From positions 3,286,001-3,350,000 of the forward strand of contig NZ_CBDDBS010000002.1 in NCBI RefSeq assembly GCF_965225875.1: 64,000 bases of DNA. The letters are read 5' to 3'. A program made the translations under genes and the position numbers. Origin of the DNA: Haliscomenobacter sp965225875 (GTDB lineage Bacteria; Bacteroidota; Bacteroidia; Chitinophagales; Saprospiraceae). The notes below the pieces were generated by a model that worked only from the letters and a program-made list of their open reading frames with translations, searched no databases and was not told where the DNA came from. Positions 43,086-52,841 of the stretch are shown piece after piece; the stretch's first letter is position 1; every line of letters starts with the position of its first letter.

Positions 43086-46000
43086 TTATTTCGACTCCAT
43101 CTTCTCCACTCCTGTCCAATCCTCTGGTACACCCGTTTCAGCCAGGTGTTGTGCTTTAGCCAGGAGAATTTTTGCAGCCGTATCCCGCGGATTGCGTCGC
43201 AATACCTTGTCTTTAAATACTTCCGCTGCTGCCGCAAATTCACGTTCAAAATACAGGCTTACTCCTTTTGAAAAGTCCTCCAAGGTGGATTGTTTGTACC
43301 ACAACATTTCTGGCTCATCGCCGTCGATACATTCGTAAATGCCCAGCTCATGTTGCTTTCCTTTGACCAACACCTTACCCAAAAACCGTAAATTAAAGGG
43401 GCTTTTGTCTTCAATGCCACGCAAGGAATCTTCACTCACTAGGATGTTTGCCCCATAAAACTTCGTCAAACTTTCGATGCGGGAGGCCGTATTCACCGTA
43501 TCTGAAATAGTAGCAGCATCCATCCGTTTGTCATCGCCAATGATCCCCATGATCAGGTGGCCAGTATGCAGGCCCATACCGGTGCGGATTAGGGAGCGGC
43601 CCTTGGTCAGGCGAGTCAGGTTGTAGGCCCGGATGTTTTTTTGCATCAGGATGCAGGCTTTGAGGGCATCTTCAGGTTTCTGGGTAAAAATGGCCATGAT
43701 GCCATCGCCCAGGTATTGATTGATGAAGCCGTGATTGGCCTGTACAATGGGTCCCAATCGTCCGTGAAAGGCATTGACAAAACGGAAATTTTCCTCAGGC
43801 GTCATTTTTTCCGATAACCCCGTAAAATCACGGATGTCGGAAAAGAGTACGGTTACTTCTTTCTCCGTTTGGTCACCCAATTGTACGTCGATGATGCTCT
43901 CTCGCCCGAGGGAGTGAATGAATTCAGTCGGCACAAAACGCCCAGTTGCGGTATGTATGCGGTGCAAATTGAGGTGGGTATTTACCCGGGCCAAAAACTC
44001 GTCTTTGGTAAAAGGTTTGGTGATGTAATCATTGGCGCCAGTATTGAGGCCATGCACCAAATCCTGCACCTGGTTTTTAGCCGTAATCATGATCACTGGC
44101 AGCTCCGAAGGCAGGAATTTTTTACGGATTTGTTCACATACTTCATAGCCACTCATGCGGGGCATCATCACATCCAGCAGCACAAGGTCAAAATGTTTGC
44201 CATTGTTCAGGGCTTTGAGGGCGTCTTCCCCGTTGAGGGCAGAAGTAATTTCGTATTTTAAGGCGCTTAAGTGACTTTTTAATACCTGCTGATTGATGGG
44301 CTCGTCGTCCACAACTAAAATGTGTACGAGCGCTTCGCTGTGATCAATAATGAGGGCTCCAGCTCCGTTTTTGGGTACAGTTGAGCTAGGAACGTTTTCT
44401 TTTTTCCCAATCAGCGTAGCTACTGTTTCTTCCTGGGCCTTTTGTACTTCACTCAACAGATTGCGCAGGGTTCCTTTACTTTCTTTGAGGTTTGGTGCTT
44501 CCACTTTTTGAACAGGCATTTCACCTTCAGAAATGGCTTTGGGCAGGCTAAAGAAAAACTTGGATCCCTTGCCCAATTCAGATTCCAGCCACATGGTGCC
44601 ACCGTGCAATTCCACCAGTTTTTTGGAAATAGACAAGCCTAGGCCTGTGCCTGAAAAAGCACGGGTGGTGGAAGCATCGCCTTGGGTGAATTCCTGAAAA
44701 ATGGCATCCATTTTATCTGGTGCAATCCCCGAGCCAGTATCTTCTACACAAACCACCAGGTTATTGTCTTTTTCGCTGGTTTCGATTTTGATGTAACCCG
44801 TTTCGGTAAATTTCACCGCGTTGCCCAAGAGGTTGTACAATATCTGTTGCAGGCGGTTTTCGTCAGCCAGCGCTGAGGGAAAATCAATAGGTACACTGTT
44901 GAGTAACTCGATGGACTTGCCAGCTACCAGTGGCGAGATGTTTTTGAGTACCACATCGGCCATGCTGTGCAAACTGATGGGGCGCTGGTCGAGTTCAATG
45001 TCAGCGTTTTTGAGTTTGGAAAAATCCAGGATGTCATTCACCAAACTGTTCAGGCGTTTGCCCGAAGAAACCACCATCAATAAATTGGCCTTGCGCTCAG
45101 GGTCTTTTTCTTCCTCAAGCAGCGCTTCCGACAAACCAATGATGCCCTGCAAGGGAGTGCGCAACTCGTGCGAGGTATTGGCCAGAAACTGATCCTTGAG
45201 TTTATCCACTTGTTGCAAACGCTCATTCATGCGGCGTTCCTTTTCCAATTGTTCGCGCTCCTGCTGGAGTTCTTTTTCACGTTGTTTGAGGTGTTGGCGC
45301 TGGGTTGCCATACGCCAGCGGTAAACCAAACCCACTATACCTGCCAGCAAGACTACGAAAAGCAAAATGGCCCAAGCCGTTCGCCACCAGGGTGGGGTAA
45401 TCACGACTTTGAGCGATTTGGGGTTGTTCATCCACAAGCCCTGGGCATTGGCAGCCCGCACTTTAAAGGTATAGGTGCCTGGTGGGACATTGACGTATTG
45501 CGCCGATTGCTCTCCTTTTATCTCTCGCCAATCCAGATCATAATTCTCCAGGTAAAACTGTACCCGGTTGTGGACGGGATCGTCGTAGTGAAAAACCGAA
45601 AAACCAATGCTGAATACATTGGCGCGGTGGCTGAGCCGAATCTGGTTCATTTGTTCCAGTGGCTGAGGTAGAATATCGTCGGTGCCTGGCTGGACTATTT
45701 TACCCCCAACACTTAGTTCATTAAAACTCAATTCCGGGGGGATGCCATTTTTGCGCATTTTGACCGGGTCAAAAACGAAAAAGCCATTGTTGGTGCCCAG
45801 GCCCAGCCGACCTTTGTCTAAGCTGGTCAATTGATATAGGGTGCTGGCAAACAAACCATTGCTGCGGCTGTAATACGAAAAGGCCTTCAGTTGAGGGTTG
45901 TATTCAATGAGTTCGCTGGAAGTGGACATCCAGATGTGGCCTTCGGGATCTGCTTCCATAAAATTGACCCTCCCGAGCGTAGCAGTACCCAATGCACCGG

Positions 46001-47879
46001 ATGGTTTGATTTCAACAAATTGAGCCGTCTTGGGGTCAAAGGTATAAATTCCAACATCCCGAATAGCCAGCCAGAATTTGCCTTCCTGATCCTGCAAAAA
46101 TGCACTCAACATATTCCGTGGCACCTCATTGGGCCAAAAAGAAGCAATGTCGCCGGTATTCGGATCGAAGCGGAAAAAGCCTCCACCCTCGTTGATTTGA
46201 AATGTTCTTTCGCCAAAATTAAACCCGGCAGCTACCCAGATTTTTCCATTTTTATCAACCGTTGGATTACTGAGAAAAGTGCCCCGGCTCAATTTTAAAT
46301 CCTCCTTCTCTCTAAGCACCCGCTGGATGGGTTTGGACAAAGGGAAGGTGGGAAAATCATAAAAAGCCAAAGAATCGTTTTTGGGAAAAAGGCGTGCCAA
46401 ACCCTGAAACCCAGTGGAAATCCACAAAGAGCCATCTTTGGTTTGCAACATGCCAGTAGGAAATTTTATTTTATTGCGGCCCAAATCCGCGAGTAAAGTG
46501 CCACCCGCTGAATATTTCAGGATGCGATTGGGGGATAAAATCCAAATGTTGCCAGAGCGATCCTTAAAAATATTACGGAGGTCCAGTTCGGCCAATTTGC
46601 GGGATTCGGCATCCGAAGGCCAGTGTTCAAACGTTTTTTGATCCAAACGGTATTGAAAAAAACCTTCTTCACTTCTCATCACCACCTGATTGGGACTATT
46701 GCCCACCAAGTTGAACACAAAATTGATACGCTGATCGGGTCGATCACTTAGGCTGAAACGTTGCAAACGGTCGGAATGGCGGCGGATTTTATACACGATC
46801 TTCCCTCGCTCACCCGTAGAGACCAGAATGGTGCCATCGCGCGTTTCACAAAGACGAAAGCAATATCTGGATGGCAGGCGTTGCATAGGGTGGCGGCCTT
46901 CCTGCAAGGCGACAATGCTTCCATCGGCAGGGTCATAGATGTTGAGGCCACCGCCAAAGGAACCAATCCACAGTTTTTTATGCTGGTCTTCGTGAATGAA
47001 ACTCACCTGAGACAAAACCTGTTCGGCCGGGTCGTTGGAGCTTTTTCCCTTCCAATTCAGGGGGTCAATATCCCGTCGGGTAAAGCGGCGTTTGGCTTGA
47101 TCGAAGGTATAAAGTCCATTGTTGTTGGTGCCTACCCATAACTGGCCTTTTGAATCTTCTTCTAGCGCCATGATCGCATTAGAGGGGTTATTGCCAAGGT
47201 TTAGGTCAAAGCGGGTAAAGGTGCTATTGCCCGGACTATAGCGGCTGAGGGTAAGGCTATTCGCTCCACTGCCGCCAACCCAAAGGATGCCATTCTGATC
47301 AATCAGCAAGGACTTGATGTTCTTTGCCCCGACACTTTTGGGATCATTGGGATCGTGCATAAAGCGGGTGAAACGTTTGGTAACCGGGTCAAGGCGGTTG
47401 AGGCCATCTTCAGTACCCACCCAAATGTTGCCCACATTGTCTTGCACCATACAAGTCACCAGGTTGTTGCTCAAACTGGTGACGCGATTGGGCTCGTGAA
47501 CAAAACGAGTAAAGGTTTCTGTTTTGCGGTCAAATAAATTCAAACCCGCTTCATAAGTGCCTACCCAAAGGTTGTTATTTTTGTCAACCAAACACCATTC
47601 AATGTAGGAACTGGATAAAGAGTTGGCGTTTTGGGGGTCGTGGTACCAACTCTTGTATTGGAATCCATCAAAGCGGTGCAAACCATCATGGGAAGAAAAC
47701 CAAATGTACCCCTCCTTATCCTGGATAATGTTGTTGACACTATTCCCCGCAACATCTCCGGGTAGCTCCAATGGAATGACGTGGTAACCCGGAGCAAACT
47801 GAGCAAACAGGTGCATTGTGAACAGACACAAGCAGCAGGAAAAAATAAAGCGTGAGGTATAAAGATAGCGTTTCTGCAT
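43086..47879 (-). CDS. Hybrid sensor kinase: propeller sensor, histidine kinase, receiver and class III nucleotide cyclase in one chain, 1597 aa
   Basis: Domains in order: signal/TM at 1-27; two-component-regulator propeller repeats ~35-740 (NSVNNIIQDKEGYIWFSSHDGL and many like it); a Y_Y_Y domain to ~825; one TM segment (AWAILLFVVLLAGIVGLVY); a coiled coil; HisKA with NTSHELRTPLQGI (His ~904); HATPase_c (DTGSGIAPDKM, GTGLGLSISKKL); a receiver with LVLLDVMMPRMSG (Asp ~1236); and a class III cyclase (FSDIRDFTGLSE Asp ~1348, YLGDGIMAIF, SDTVNTASRIES). C-terminal ~70 residues look helical/TPR-like. The usual adenine-selecting Lys (NKxxGD) is Gln (NQYLGD). It should sense a periplasmic ligand and make a cyclic nucleotide. 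ATG 47879. Confidence 0.92.
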   Translation of the reverse strand: MQKRYLYTSRFIFSCCLCLFTMHLFAQFAPGYHVIPLELPGDVAGNSVNNIIQDKEGYIWFSSHDGLHRFDGFQYKSWYHDPQNANSLSSSYIEWCLVDKNNNLWVGTYEAGLNLFDRKTETFTRFVHEPNRVTSLSNNLVTCMVQDNVGNIWVGTEDGLNRLDPVTKRFTRFMHDPNDPKSVGAKNIKSLLIDQNGILWVGGSGANSLTLSRYSPGNSTFTRFDLNLGNNPSNAIMALEEDSKGQLWVGTNNNGLYTFDQAKRRFTRRDIDPLNWKGKSSNDPAEQVLSQVSFIHEDQHKKLWIGSFGGGLNIYDPADGSIVALQEGRHPMQRLPSRYCFRLCETRDGTILVSTGERGKIVYKIRRHSDRLQRFSLSDRPDQRINFVFNLVGNSPNQVVMRSEEGFFQYRLDQKTFEHWPSDAESRKLAELDLRNIFKDRSGNIWILSPNRILKYSAGGTLLADLGRNKIKFPTGMLQTKDGSLWISTGFQGLARLFPKNDSLAFYDFPTFPLSKPIQRVLREKEDLKLSRGTFLSNPTVDKNGKIWVAAGFNFGERTFQINEGGGFFRFDPNTGDIASFWPNEVPRNMLSAFLQDQEGKFWLAIRDVGIYTFDPKTAQFVEIKPSGALGTATLGRVNFMEADPEGHIWMSTSSELIEYNPQLKAFSYYSRSNGLFASTLYQLTSLDKGRLGLGTNNGFFVFDPVKMRKNGIPPELSFNELSVGGKIVQPGTDDILPQPLEQMNQIRLSHRANVFSIGFSVFHYDDPVHNRVQFYLENYDLDWREIKGEQSAQYVNVPPGTYTFKVRAANAQGLWMNNPKSLKVVITPPWWRTAWAILLFVVLLAGIVGLVYRWRMATQRQHLKQREKELQQEREQLEKERRMNERLQQVDKLKDQFLANTSHELRTPLQGIIGLSEALLEEEKDPERKANLLMVVSSGKRLNSLVNDILDFSKLKNADIELDQRPISLHSMADVVLKNISPLVAGKSIELLNSVPIDFPSALADENRLQQILYNLLGNAVKFTETGYIKIETSEKDNNLVVCVEDTGSGIAPDKMDAIFQEFTQGDASTTRAFSGTGLGLSISKKLVELHGGTMWLESELGKGSKFFFSLPKAISEGEMPVQKVEAPNLKESKGTLRNLLSEVQKAQEETVATLIGKKENVPSSTVPKNGAGALIIDHSEALVHILVVDDEPINQQVLKSHLSALKYEITSALNGEDALKALNNGKHFDLVLLDVMMPRMSGYEVCEQIRKKFLPSELPVIMITAKNQVQDLVHGLNTGANDYITKPFTKDEFLARVNTHLNLHRIHTATGRFVPTEFIHSLGRESIIDVQLGDQTEKEVTVLFSDIRDFTGLSEKMTPEENFRFVNAFHGRLGPIVQANHGFINQYLGDGIMAIFTQKPEDALKACILMQKNIRAYNLTRLTKGRSLIRTGMGLHTGHLIMGIIGDDKRMDAATISDTVNTASRIESLTKFYGANILVSEDSLRGIEDKSPFNLRFLGKVLVKGKQHELGIYECIDGDEPEMLWYKQSTLEDFSKGVSLYFEREFAAAAEVFKDKVLRRNPRDTAAKILLAKAQHLAETGVPEDWTGVEKMESK

Positions 47880-47936
47880 GTTCCTGACTCTAGGAGCTTA
47901 TTCAAACTCTGATAGACTTGCTACAAGTTTAATAAA

Positions 47937-47944
47937 CAAATATA
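47937..47944 (-). promoter_or_regulatory. Putative -7 element (TATATTTG) of the hybrid kinase-cyclase gene
   Basis: Minus-strand TATATTTG matches TAnnTTTG, 57 nt before the ATG at 47879. The 162-bp space between this gene and the divergent LRR gene shows no other feature. Confidence 0.4.
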
Positions 47945-48041
47945 CCCAATTTAAGGATACGCGTGGAATAATGTTATTTTTGAATTTTGGAGCTTGTTGG
48001 ACTTTTTTACAAGCTGTACACCATCAAAAGCAACCTTATCA

Positions 48042-49808
48042 ATGCGCTGTTATAACTTAACAACAGCCAGACAACACCTTGCACAGGTTACTGCCTTGAT
48101 TCTGGATGGCCAACAACTGGAACAAATCCCAACTGAAGTATGGGAGATGCCTCAGTTGGAAACATTGGATCTAAGGCGCAATGCGATAAAGGTATTGCCC
48201 GAAACAATAGGAGAACTCAAAGCCCTGAAATTTTTATTGCTGGGAAAAAATCAGTTGCGACAAATCCCTGAGTCCTTACCCAATTTGGTCCAAATCGACT
48301 TGAGCGCAAATCGTTTTTCCCACTTTCCTGCGGCTTTAGCCCAATTGAATCTACTTCAAAAGATCAATTTTAGTTCAAACAGGCTGCACAAGTTCCCAAA
48401 TTTAACTTTTCCAGCACTCAAAGAGTTGAATTTGTCAGGCAATAAAATAGCCACTTTTTTACTTTCAGCCACTTTTTTACCCAAATTAGAGAAACTATAC
48501 CTACCCGGCAATTGCCTGGAAAACTTGGAAATTGAAGGTGTTTTTTCATCCCTGGACACCCTTGATCTTGCCAACAATTACCTGAGTATTTTACCAGACA
48601 ATTGGATGGCAACACCTTTTCTGAGGCATTTTTATGCAAACAACAATCAAGTGAAGCAATTACCTGCTACACTTAGCCATTGTAATTGGCTCAAAACCTG
48701 TCACCTCGCCAAAAATAAGCTCAATAATCTGCTTGATTATTTCATGGCCTTTCAGCGCCTGGAGGACCTTGATTTAAGTGGGAATGCCTTTGCCAAACTA
48801 CCCCGTTTGCCCGCCTCTATTCGTAAACTTGATCTGGCTTACAATCAATTGACCCAAATTCCAGCCAGTCCCCTCCTCCCTGCGGCCTTGCGGCAATTGG
48901 ACCTCAGCCACAACCCACTCAATAATATTAAAGGGCTGGAGAAATGTAGTCAATTGACTCATTTAGGGCTTAAGGGTTTGATTGCTGATGATTTAGCGCA
49001 GGATTTGCTGGTGATTTCGGATCAAATAGCCATAAAAAGCAGTAGTACCCCCCAGTGGGCAAGTTTGTTAAACTTTGTGCGGGCCTGCCAGCGTAAACAA
49101 ATTCTACTCCAGAACCGCTCCTTGCTTTGGCAGGCGCACGAAGGAAAAACTCCACTGGGTAATTTGCCGCTGAATCTTGTATTGCAGGGCATGAACCTGG
49201 GGATTCCCACTTTCCAGCAGCAACTTCGCAAACACTTACTGGAGGAGCGTTCTCATCCGGTAAATGCCTCATCGATAAGTGCCCTTGCCATCATCGGGCG
49301 CAGCACTCAAACCGTACAGGAGTTAAAAATGCGCCTGGAGCAAAAAGGGATTCAATTGGTGAAAGCGGATCAGTGTAATTTTTGGGTTTTGGGGAAAGGT
49401 CCTTATCCGGCTACCTTACCTGCTGCACAGGCTATTCACTGGCTGGATGAGCGTGGGCTGGAGCAATTGCTCGGTGCAAACACCCCAAATTTTGATGCGG
49501 CAGAGCAGCAAAATCTGTTAAAACTCTTGCTACACCAAGACCCTGAATATGTACAACTTGCGCTGCAATTGTTGAGCCAGCATGGAGTTCCGTTGCCCAT
49601 TTTGCCCTACTTGTATCTGGTTTGGCGCTGGACCAAGGCTGAAAAACTTCGCCGAGATTTACGGGCCTTGCTCGAACGTTACTGGCCCACTCAATTACTG
49701 GATATGTTGCGCAGCCGGGAAAAAATTGACCGGGAAATCGCTATGGAAATGGTAGAAAAAAGGGCAAATGAAATTCTGGAAGTTTTGCAGCAGCATTCAG
49801 GATCTTGA
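48042..49808 (+). CDS. Leucine-rich-repeat protein with uncharacterised C-terminal region, 588 aa
   Basis: No signal peptide, so probably cytosolic. About twelve LRRs of the ~22-residue bacterial type fill residues ~20-310 (LETLDLRRNAIKVLPETIGEL, LKFLLLGKNQLRQIPESL, LEDLDLSGNAFAKLPRLP, LRQLDLSHNPLNNIKGLE). The C-terminal ~280 residues are not LRR; ALAIIGRSTQTVQELKMRLE ... CNFWVLGKGP could be a BRCT-like fold (weak inference), and the rest is helical. Start at ATG 48042; an upstream TTG at 47994 adds 16 residues. Its 3' end overlaps the AraC gene end by 12 nt (convergent). Function unknown; LRR regions bind proteins. Confidence 0.8.
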   Translation: MRCYNLTTARQHLAQVTALILDGQQLEQIPTEVWEMPQLETLDLRRNAIKVLPETIGELKALKFLLLGKNQLRQIPESLPNLVQIDLSANRFSHFPAALAQLNLLQKINFSSNRLHKFPNLTFPALKELNLSGNKIATFLLSATFLPKLEKLYLPGNCLENLEIEGVFSSLDTLDLANNYLSILPDNWMATPFLRHFYANNNQVKQLPATLSHCNWLKTCHLAKNKLNNLLDYFMAFQRLEDLDLSGNAFAKLPRLPASIRKLDLAYNQLTQIPASPLLPAALRQLDLSHNPLNNIKGLEKCSQLTHLGLKGLIADDLAQDLLVISDQIAIKSSSTPQWASLLNFVRACQRKQILLQNRSLLWQAHEGKTPLGNLPLNLVLQGMNLGIPTFQQQLRKHLLEERSHPVNASSISALAIIGRSTQTVQELKMRLEQKGIQLVKADQCNFWVLGKGPYPATLPAAQAIHWLDERGLEQLLGANTPNFDAAEQQNLLKLLLHQDPEYVQLALQLLSQHGVPLPILPYLYLVWRWTKAEKLRRDLRALLERYWPTQLLDMLRSREKIDREIAMEMVEKRANEILEVLQQHSGS

Positions 49809-50681
49809 AGCCACAAGTGGCAAGGACAGATGGTACTTACGGTACTGCAAGGGAGTCTGCCCCAATGCTTTTTTGAACTCTTTATTGAAATAAGATACAT
49901 TCCCAAAACCACTTTCAAAACAAATCTCCTGCACTGGTTTTTCACCCGCAGCCAGCAACTGGCAGGCGTGTTTGATGCGAAATTCAGTGAGCGCATCCAC
50001 AAAAGTTTTGCGGGTGATTTTTTTAAAGTACCGACAAAACGCAGTGGGGCTGAGGTTGGCGATTTGGGCCATCTGCTCCAAAGAGATGTTCTCTCGAAAA
50101 TTTTCAATCAAAAAAGTATAAATCCTTTGGAAACGTTCGGTTTCGATAGGCGACAAAACTTGTTGGGAAAAAAGCAGGTCGATTCGCTCCGTATCCGGGG
50201 AAATGGCAATGCCATGTAACAAATCAAACAGGAGCAACAAGCGGGGAAAGCCCTGCAAATGCAGACCCGCGCGCATTTTTTCCGCAGCAATATCCCGCGT
50301 TTTTCCCTTGATCAAAAGGCCAGCTTGGGCTTTTTGGAACAGCTGCTGAATGGCCAATAGCTCTGGTAAGGCCAAAAAAGTTTCACCCGCAAAATCAGCC
50401 CTGAAATGGATCACAATTGCCTGCGCAGCATCCACTTCGGGAGGCTCCGCCTCGGCATTGAGCCAACAATGGGGAACATTGGGGCCCAGCAATACCAGGT
50501 CTCCCGCCTCGTAATGGGCGACATGCCCACCCACCAGACGTTTGCCCTGACTTTTTTCAATCAAGGTCAACTCTAGTTCAGGATGGTAATGAAAAGGTGC
50601 ATTGAAGCGGGGCAAACTAAAACTACTGTACCCAAAAGAGTTGATCCCAGCATGGCTCACTTTTTCATAAAACGCTTTCAT
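49797..50681 (-). CDS. AraC family transcriptional regulator, 294 aa
   Basis: N-terminal cupin-type effector domain (residues ~25-110: FHYHPELELTLIEKSQGKR, VGGHVAHYEAGDLVLLGPNVPHCW). C-terminal double HTH: ISLEQMAQIANLSPTAFCRYFKK and VQEICFESGFGNVSYFNKEFKK, then GQTPLQYRKYH. It probably senses a small molecule, often a sugar. It is divergent from the phyH-adh-esterase genes, with an inverted repeat between them at 50728, which suggests it controls them. Its stop overlaps the LRR gene's 3' end. Confidence 0.93.
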   Translation of the reverse strand: MKAFYEKVSHAGINSFGYSSFSLPRFNAPFHYHPELELTLIEKSQGKRLVGGHVAHYEAGDLVLLGPNVPHCWLNAEAEPPEVDAAQAIVIHFRADFAGETFLALPELLAIQQLFQKAQAGLLIKGKTRDIAAEKMRAGLHLQGFPRLLLLFDLLHGIAISPDTERIDLLFSQQVLSPIETERFQRIYTFLIENFRENISLEQMAQIANLSPTAFCRYFKKITRKTFVDALTEFRIKHACQLLAAGEKPVQEICFESGFGNVSYFNKEFKKALGQTPLQYRKYHLSLPLVASRS

Positions 50682-50727
50682 GGTAAAAGAGAATTAGCAT
50701 CTATTTACTTGCAAACTCTAATAATTG

Positions 50728-50750
50728 GCTAAAATTACACCATTTTTAGC
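50728..50750. promoter_or_regulatory. Inverted repeat in the AraC/phyH divergent region (operator candidate)
   Basis: GCTAAAA (50728-50734) and TTTTAGC (50744-50750) with a 9-bp spacer, midway between the divergent genes and upstream of the -7 element at 50785. Could bind the adjacent AraC-type protein, although AraC sites are more often direct repeats. Confidence 0.4.
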
Positions 50751-50784
50751 AAAAAATGACAAAGTCAAATCAGCTTGGCCATGG

Positions 50785-50792
50785 TAAATTTG
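50785..50792 (+). promoter_or_regulatory. Putative -7 element (TAAATTTG) of the phyH operon
   Basis: TAAATTTG matches TAnnTTTG and lies 28 nt before the ATG at 50821. No convincing -33 was found, which would fit an activator-dependent promoter. Confidence 0.4.
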
Positions 50793-50820
50793 TTCAACGT
50801 GAATTTCCAAAATCATCCAT

Positions 50821-51636
50821 ATGTCGCAAGTCAGTACCCTGCCTAAGTTGGACTCAACTTATGCTATCTCAGCCCAACAACAAGCCGAATACCAAAAAAA
50901 TGGCCACATCCTGCTACGCAATATCCTTTCTGAAGAGGAAATGGCCGTTTACCGCGAAGTCATTGTAGACGCTGCCGAACGTTTCAATACCGAAAAGCGC
51001 AAGTTCGAAGAACGCGACACCTACGGCAAAGCCTTTTTACAAATCATGAACCTCTGGGAAGTGGACGAGGCCGTACGTCAATATACCTTGGCCAAACGCT
51101 TCGCCAAAATTGCTGCCGACTTGATGGGGGTAGAACGGGTGCGCCTGTACCACGATCAAGCCCTGTTTAAAGAACCCTTTGGCGGCCATACCCCCTGGCA
51201 CCAGGATCAATATTACTGGCCCATCGATACCAACAACACCATCACCATGTGGATGCCCCTGGTGGACATTACCGTGGAAATGGGCATGTTGACCTTTGCT
51301 TCGGGGTCTCAGGAATTGGGCTTCCTGGGCAACCTGGCCATCTCCGACGATTCGGAAGTGGTACTGGGCGATCTGGTCAAAGAAAAAGGTTACCCCATCT
51401 CCCAGCCTGCCAGTATGAAAGCTGGCGATGCCACCTTCCACGCTGGCTGGACCTTGCACTCAGCACCGGGCAACAACTCGCCAACCATGCGCGAAGTGAT
51501 GACCGTCATTTTTCTGGCCGATGGCTGTAAAGTAACCCAGCCTAAAAATCAACACCAGGAAGCAGATCTCAAACGTTGGTTGATGTCCAAACCCGTAGGT
51601 AGCCTCATTGATTCACCGCTCAATCCATTGATCTGA
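50821..51636 (+). CDS. Phytanoyl-CoA dioxygenase (PhyH) family protein, 271 aa
   Basis: Fe(II)/2-oxoglutarate-dependent oxygenase of the PhyH family; members hydroxylate many small molecules. Iron ligands are visible: HxD in HTPWHQDQYYWP (near residue 125) and the distal His in HAGWTLHSAPGNNS (near 217). Length is typical. Its TGA stop shares a base with the ATG of the alcohol dehydrogenase gene, so the two are translationally coupled. The AraC regulator is divergent. The substrate is unknown; the coupling suggests that a hydroxylated product is oxidised next. Confidence 0.9.
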   Translation: MSQVSTLPKLDSTYAISAQQQAEYQKNGHILLRNILSEEEMAVYREVIVDAAERFNTEKRKFEERDTYGKAFLQIMNLWEVDEAVRQYTLAKRFAKIAADLMGVERVRLYHDQALFKEPFGGHTPWHQDQYYWPIDTNNTITMWMPLVDITVEMGMLTFASGSQELGFLGNLAISDDSEVVLGDLVKEKGYPISQPASMKAGDATFHAGWTLHSAPGNNSPTMREVMTVIFLADGCKVTQPKNQHQEADLKRWLMSKPVGSLIDSPLNPLI

Positions 51637-52742
51637 TGCGCTGTCAGGCCGCTATTGCGGATGGGAAAGGCCATTTTGTCATCGATACCATCGAGATTCA
51701 GCCGCCTCAGGGGGACGAAGTCCTGATTGATATCAAGGCTGCCGGAATTTGTCATACCGATTGGGATTCCCAATCCTGGGGCAAGGCCCTGGTGATGGGG
51801 CACGAAGGTGCAGGTGTTGTAGCCGCTTGTGGCCCAGCTGTAAGCACCTTAAGGCCTGGTGATCCAGTAATGCTCAACTGGGCCATTCCCTGCTACAAAT
51901 GTTTTCAGTGCCTGGAAGGCAACCAACACCTCTGCGAACGTAATTCCGCCGTAACGGCAGGCAACAAAATCAGCGGTGGGCATGCTACCTTTAGTTCAAC
52001 GACCTATCAGGGGCAATCCATCGAACGTGCCTTTAGCTTGGGCACGATGGCCGAGTATGCCCTGGTTCGCGAAGCCGCTTGTGTCAAAATCCAAGTACCG
52101 ATTCCTTTCCCCTCTGCGGCTATAGTGGGCTGTGGGGTAATGACTGGTTACGGCTCGGTGATCAATGCTGCAAAAGTCAAACCAGGAACTTCGGTGGTCG
52201 TATTGGGTACTGGCGGGGTTGGTCTGAACGTAATCCAGGGTGCCCGTATCGCCGGAGCAGGAAAAATCATCGCCATCGACGTGAATCCCGAAAGGCTCGA
52301 AATGGCTAAAACCTACGGTGCGACCCATCTCCTGCTGGCCGACAAAGCCGATACTGGTTTGTTGCAAACCGCTCAAACTGTTAAAACCATGACGGAGGGG
52401 CGCGGTGCGGATTACGCCTTTGAGTGTACTGCCATTCCGGAACTGGGTGCTGCCCCCCTGGCCATGGTGCGTAACGCAGGTATGGCTATCCAGGTAAGTG
52501 GCATTGAGCAAGAAATCAACATCGACATGAACCTGTTTGAATGGGACAAGCTCTACCTCAACCCCTTGTACGGCAAGTGCAACCCACAGGTGGATTTTCC
52601 CATTTTGCAAAATTTGTACGCCCGCGGAGTTTTGCTGCTGGATGAAATGGTCACCCGAACCTATCCGCTCGCAGATCTCGGACAGGCCTTCGCAGACATG
52701 CACGCAGGGAAGAATGCGAAAGGGGTGATTGTTTTCGACTGA
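51636..52742 (+). CDS. Zinc-dependent alcohol dehydrogenase (class III-like), 368 aa
   Basis: Medium-chain dehydrogenase. Catalytic zinc ligands: Cys in AAGICHTDWDSQ, His in MGHEGAGVV, and the Cys of IVGCGVMTGYGSV. Structural zinc Cys4 lobe: CYKCFQCLEGNQHLC. NAD-binding GTGGVGLNVIQGARIAG with Asp in IIAIDVNPERL. The closest well-known group is class III (glutathione-dependent formaldehyde dehydrogenase-like), though alignment would be needed. Overlaps the phyH stop by 1 nt, so it probably acts on the PhyH product or on an aldehyde/alcohol of the same route. Confidence 0.92.
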   Translation: MRCQAAIADGKGHFVIDTIEIQPPQGDEVLIDIKAAGICHTDWDSQSWGKALVMGHEGAGVVAACGPAVSTLRPGDPVMLNWAIPCYKCFQCLEGNQHLCERNSAVTAGNKISGGHATFSSTTYQGQSIERAFSLGTMAEYALVREAACVKIQVPIPFPSAAIVGCGVMTGYGSVINAAKVKPGTSVVVLGTGGVGLNVIQGARIAGAGKIIAIDVNPERLEMAKTYGATHLLLADKADTGLLQTAQTVKTMTEGRGADYAFECTAIPELGAAPLAMVRNAGMAIQVSGIEQEINIDMNLFEWDKLYLNPLYGKCNPQVDFPILQNLYARGVLLLDEMVTRTYPLADLGQAFADMHAGKNAKGVIVFD

Positions 52743-52841
52743 ATTTGAAGGTTATAATTTTTTGTCGCTTCGCCTTTATAAAACGTAGAGTCGGGTGACA
52801 ACCCCGAAGCCTGAAACTCTAGAATCTTCAAAAATCCTTCC

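Noticed and set aside
50756..50968. 70-codon plus-strand frame at the start of phyH
   Set aside because: Overlaps phyH in another frame and contains its promoter region.
51996..52703. 235-codon minus-strand frame opposite the alcohol dehydrogenase
   Set aside because: Shadow of a well-conserved dehydrogenase gene.
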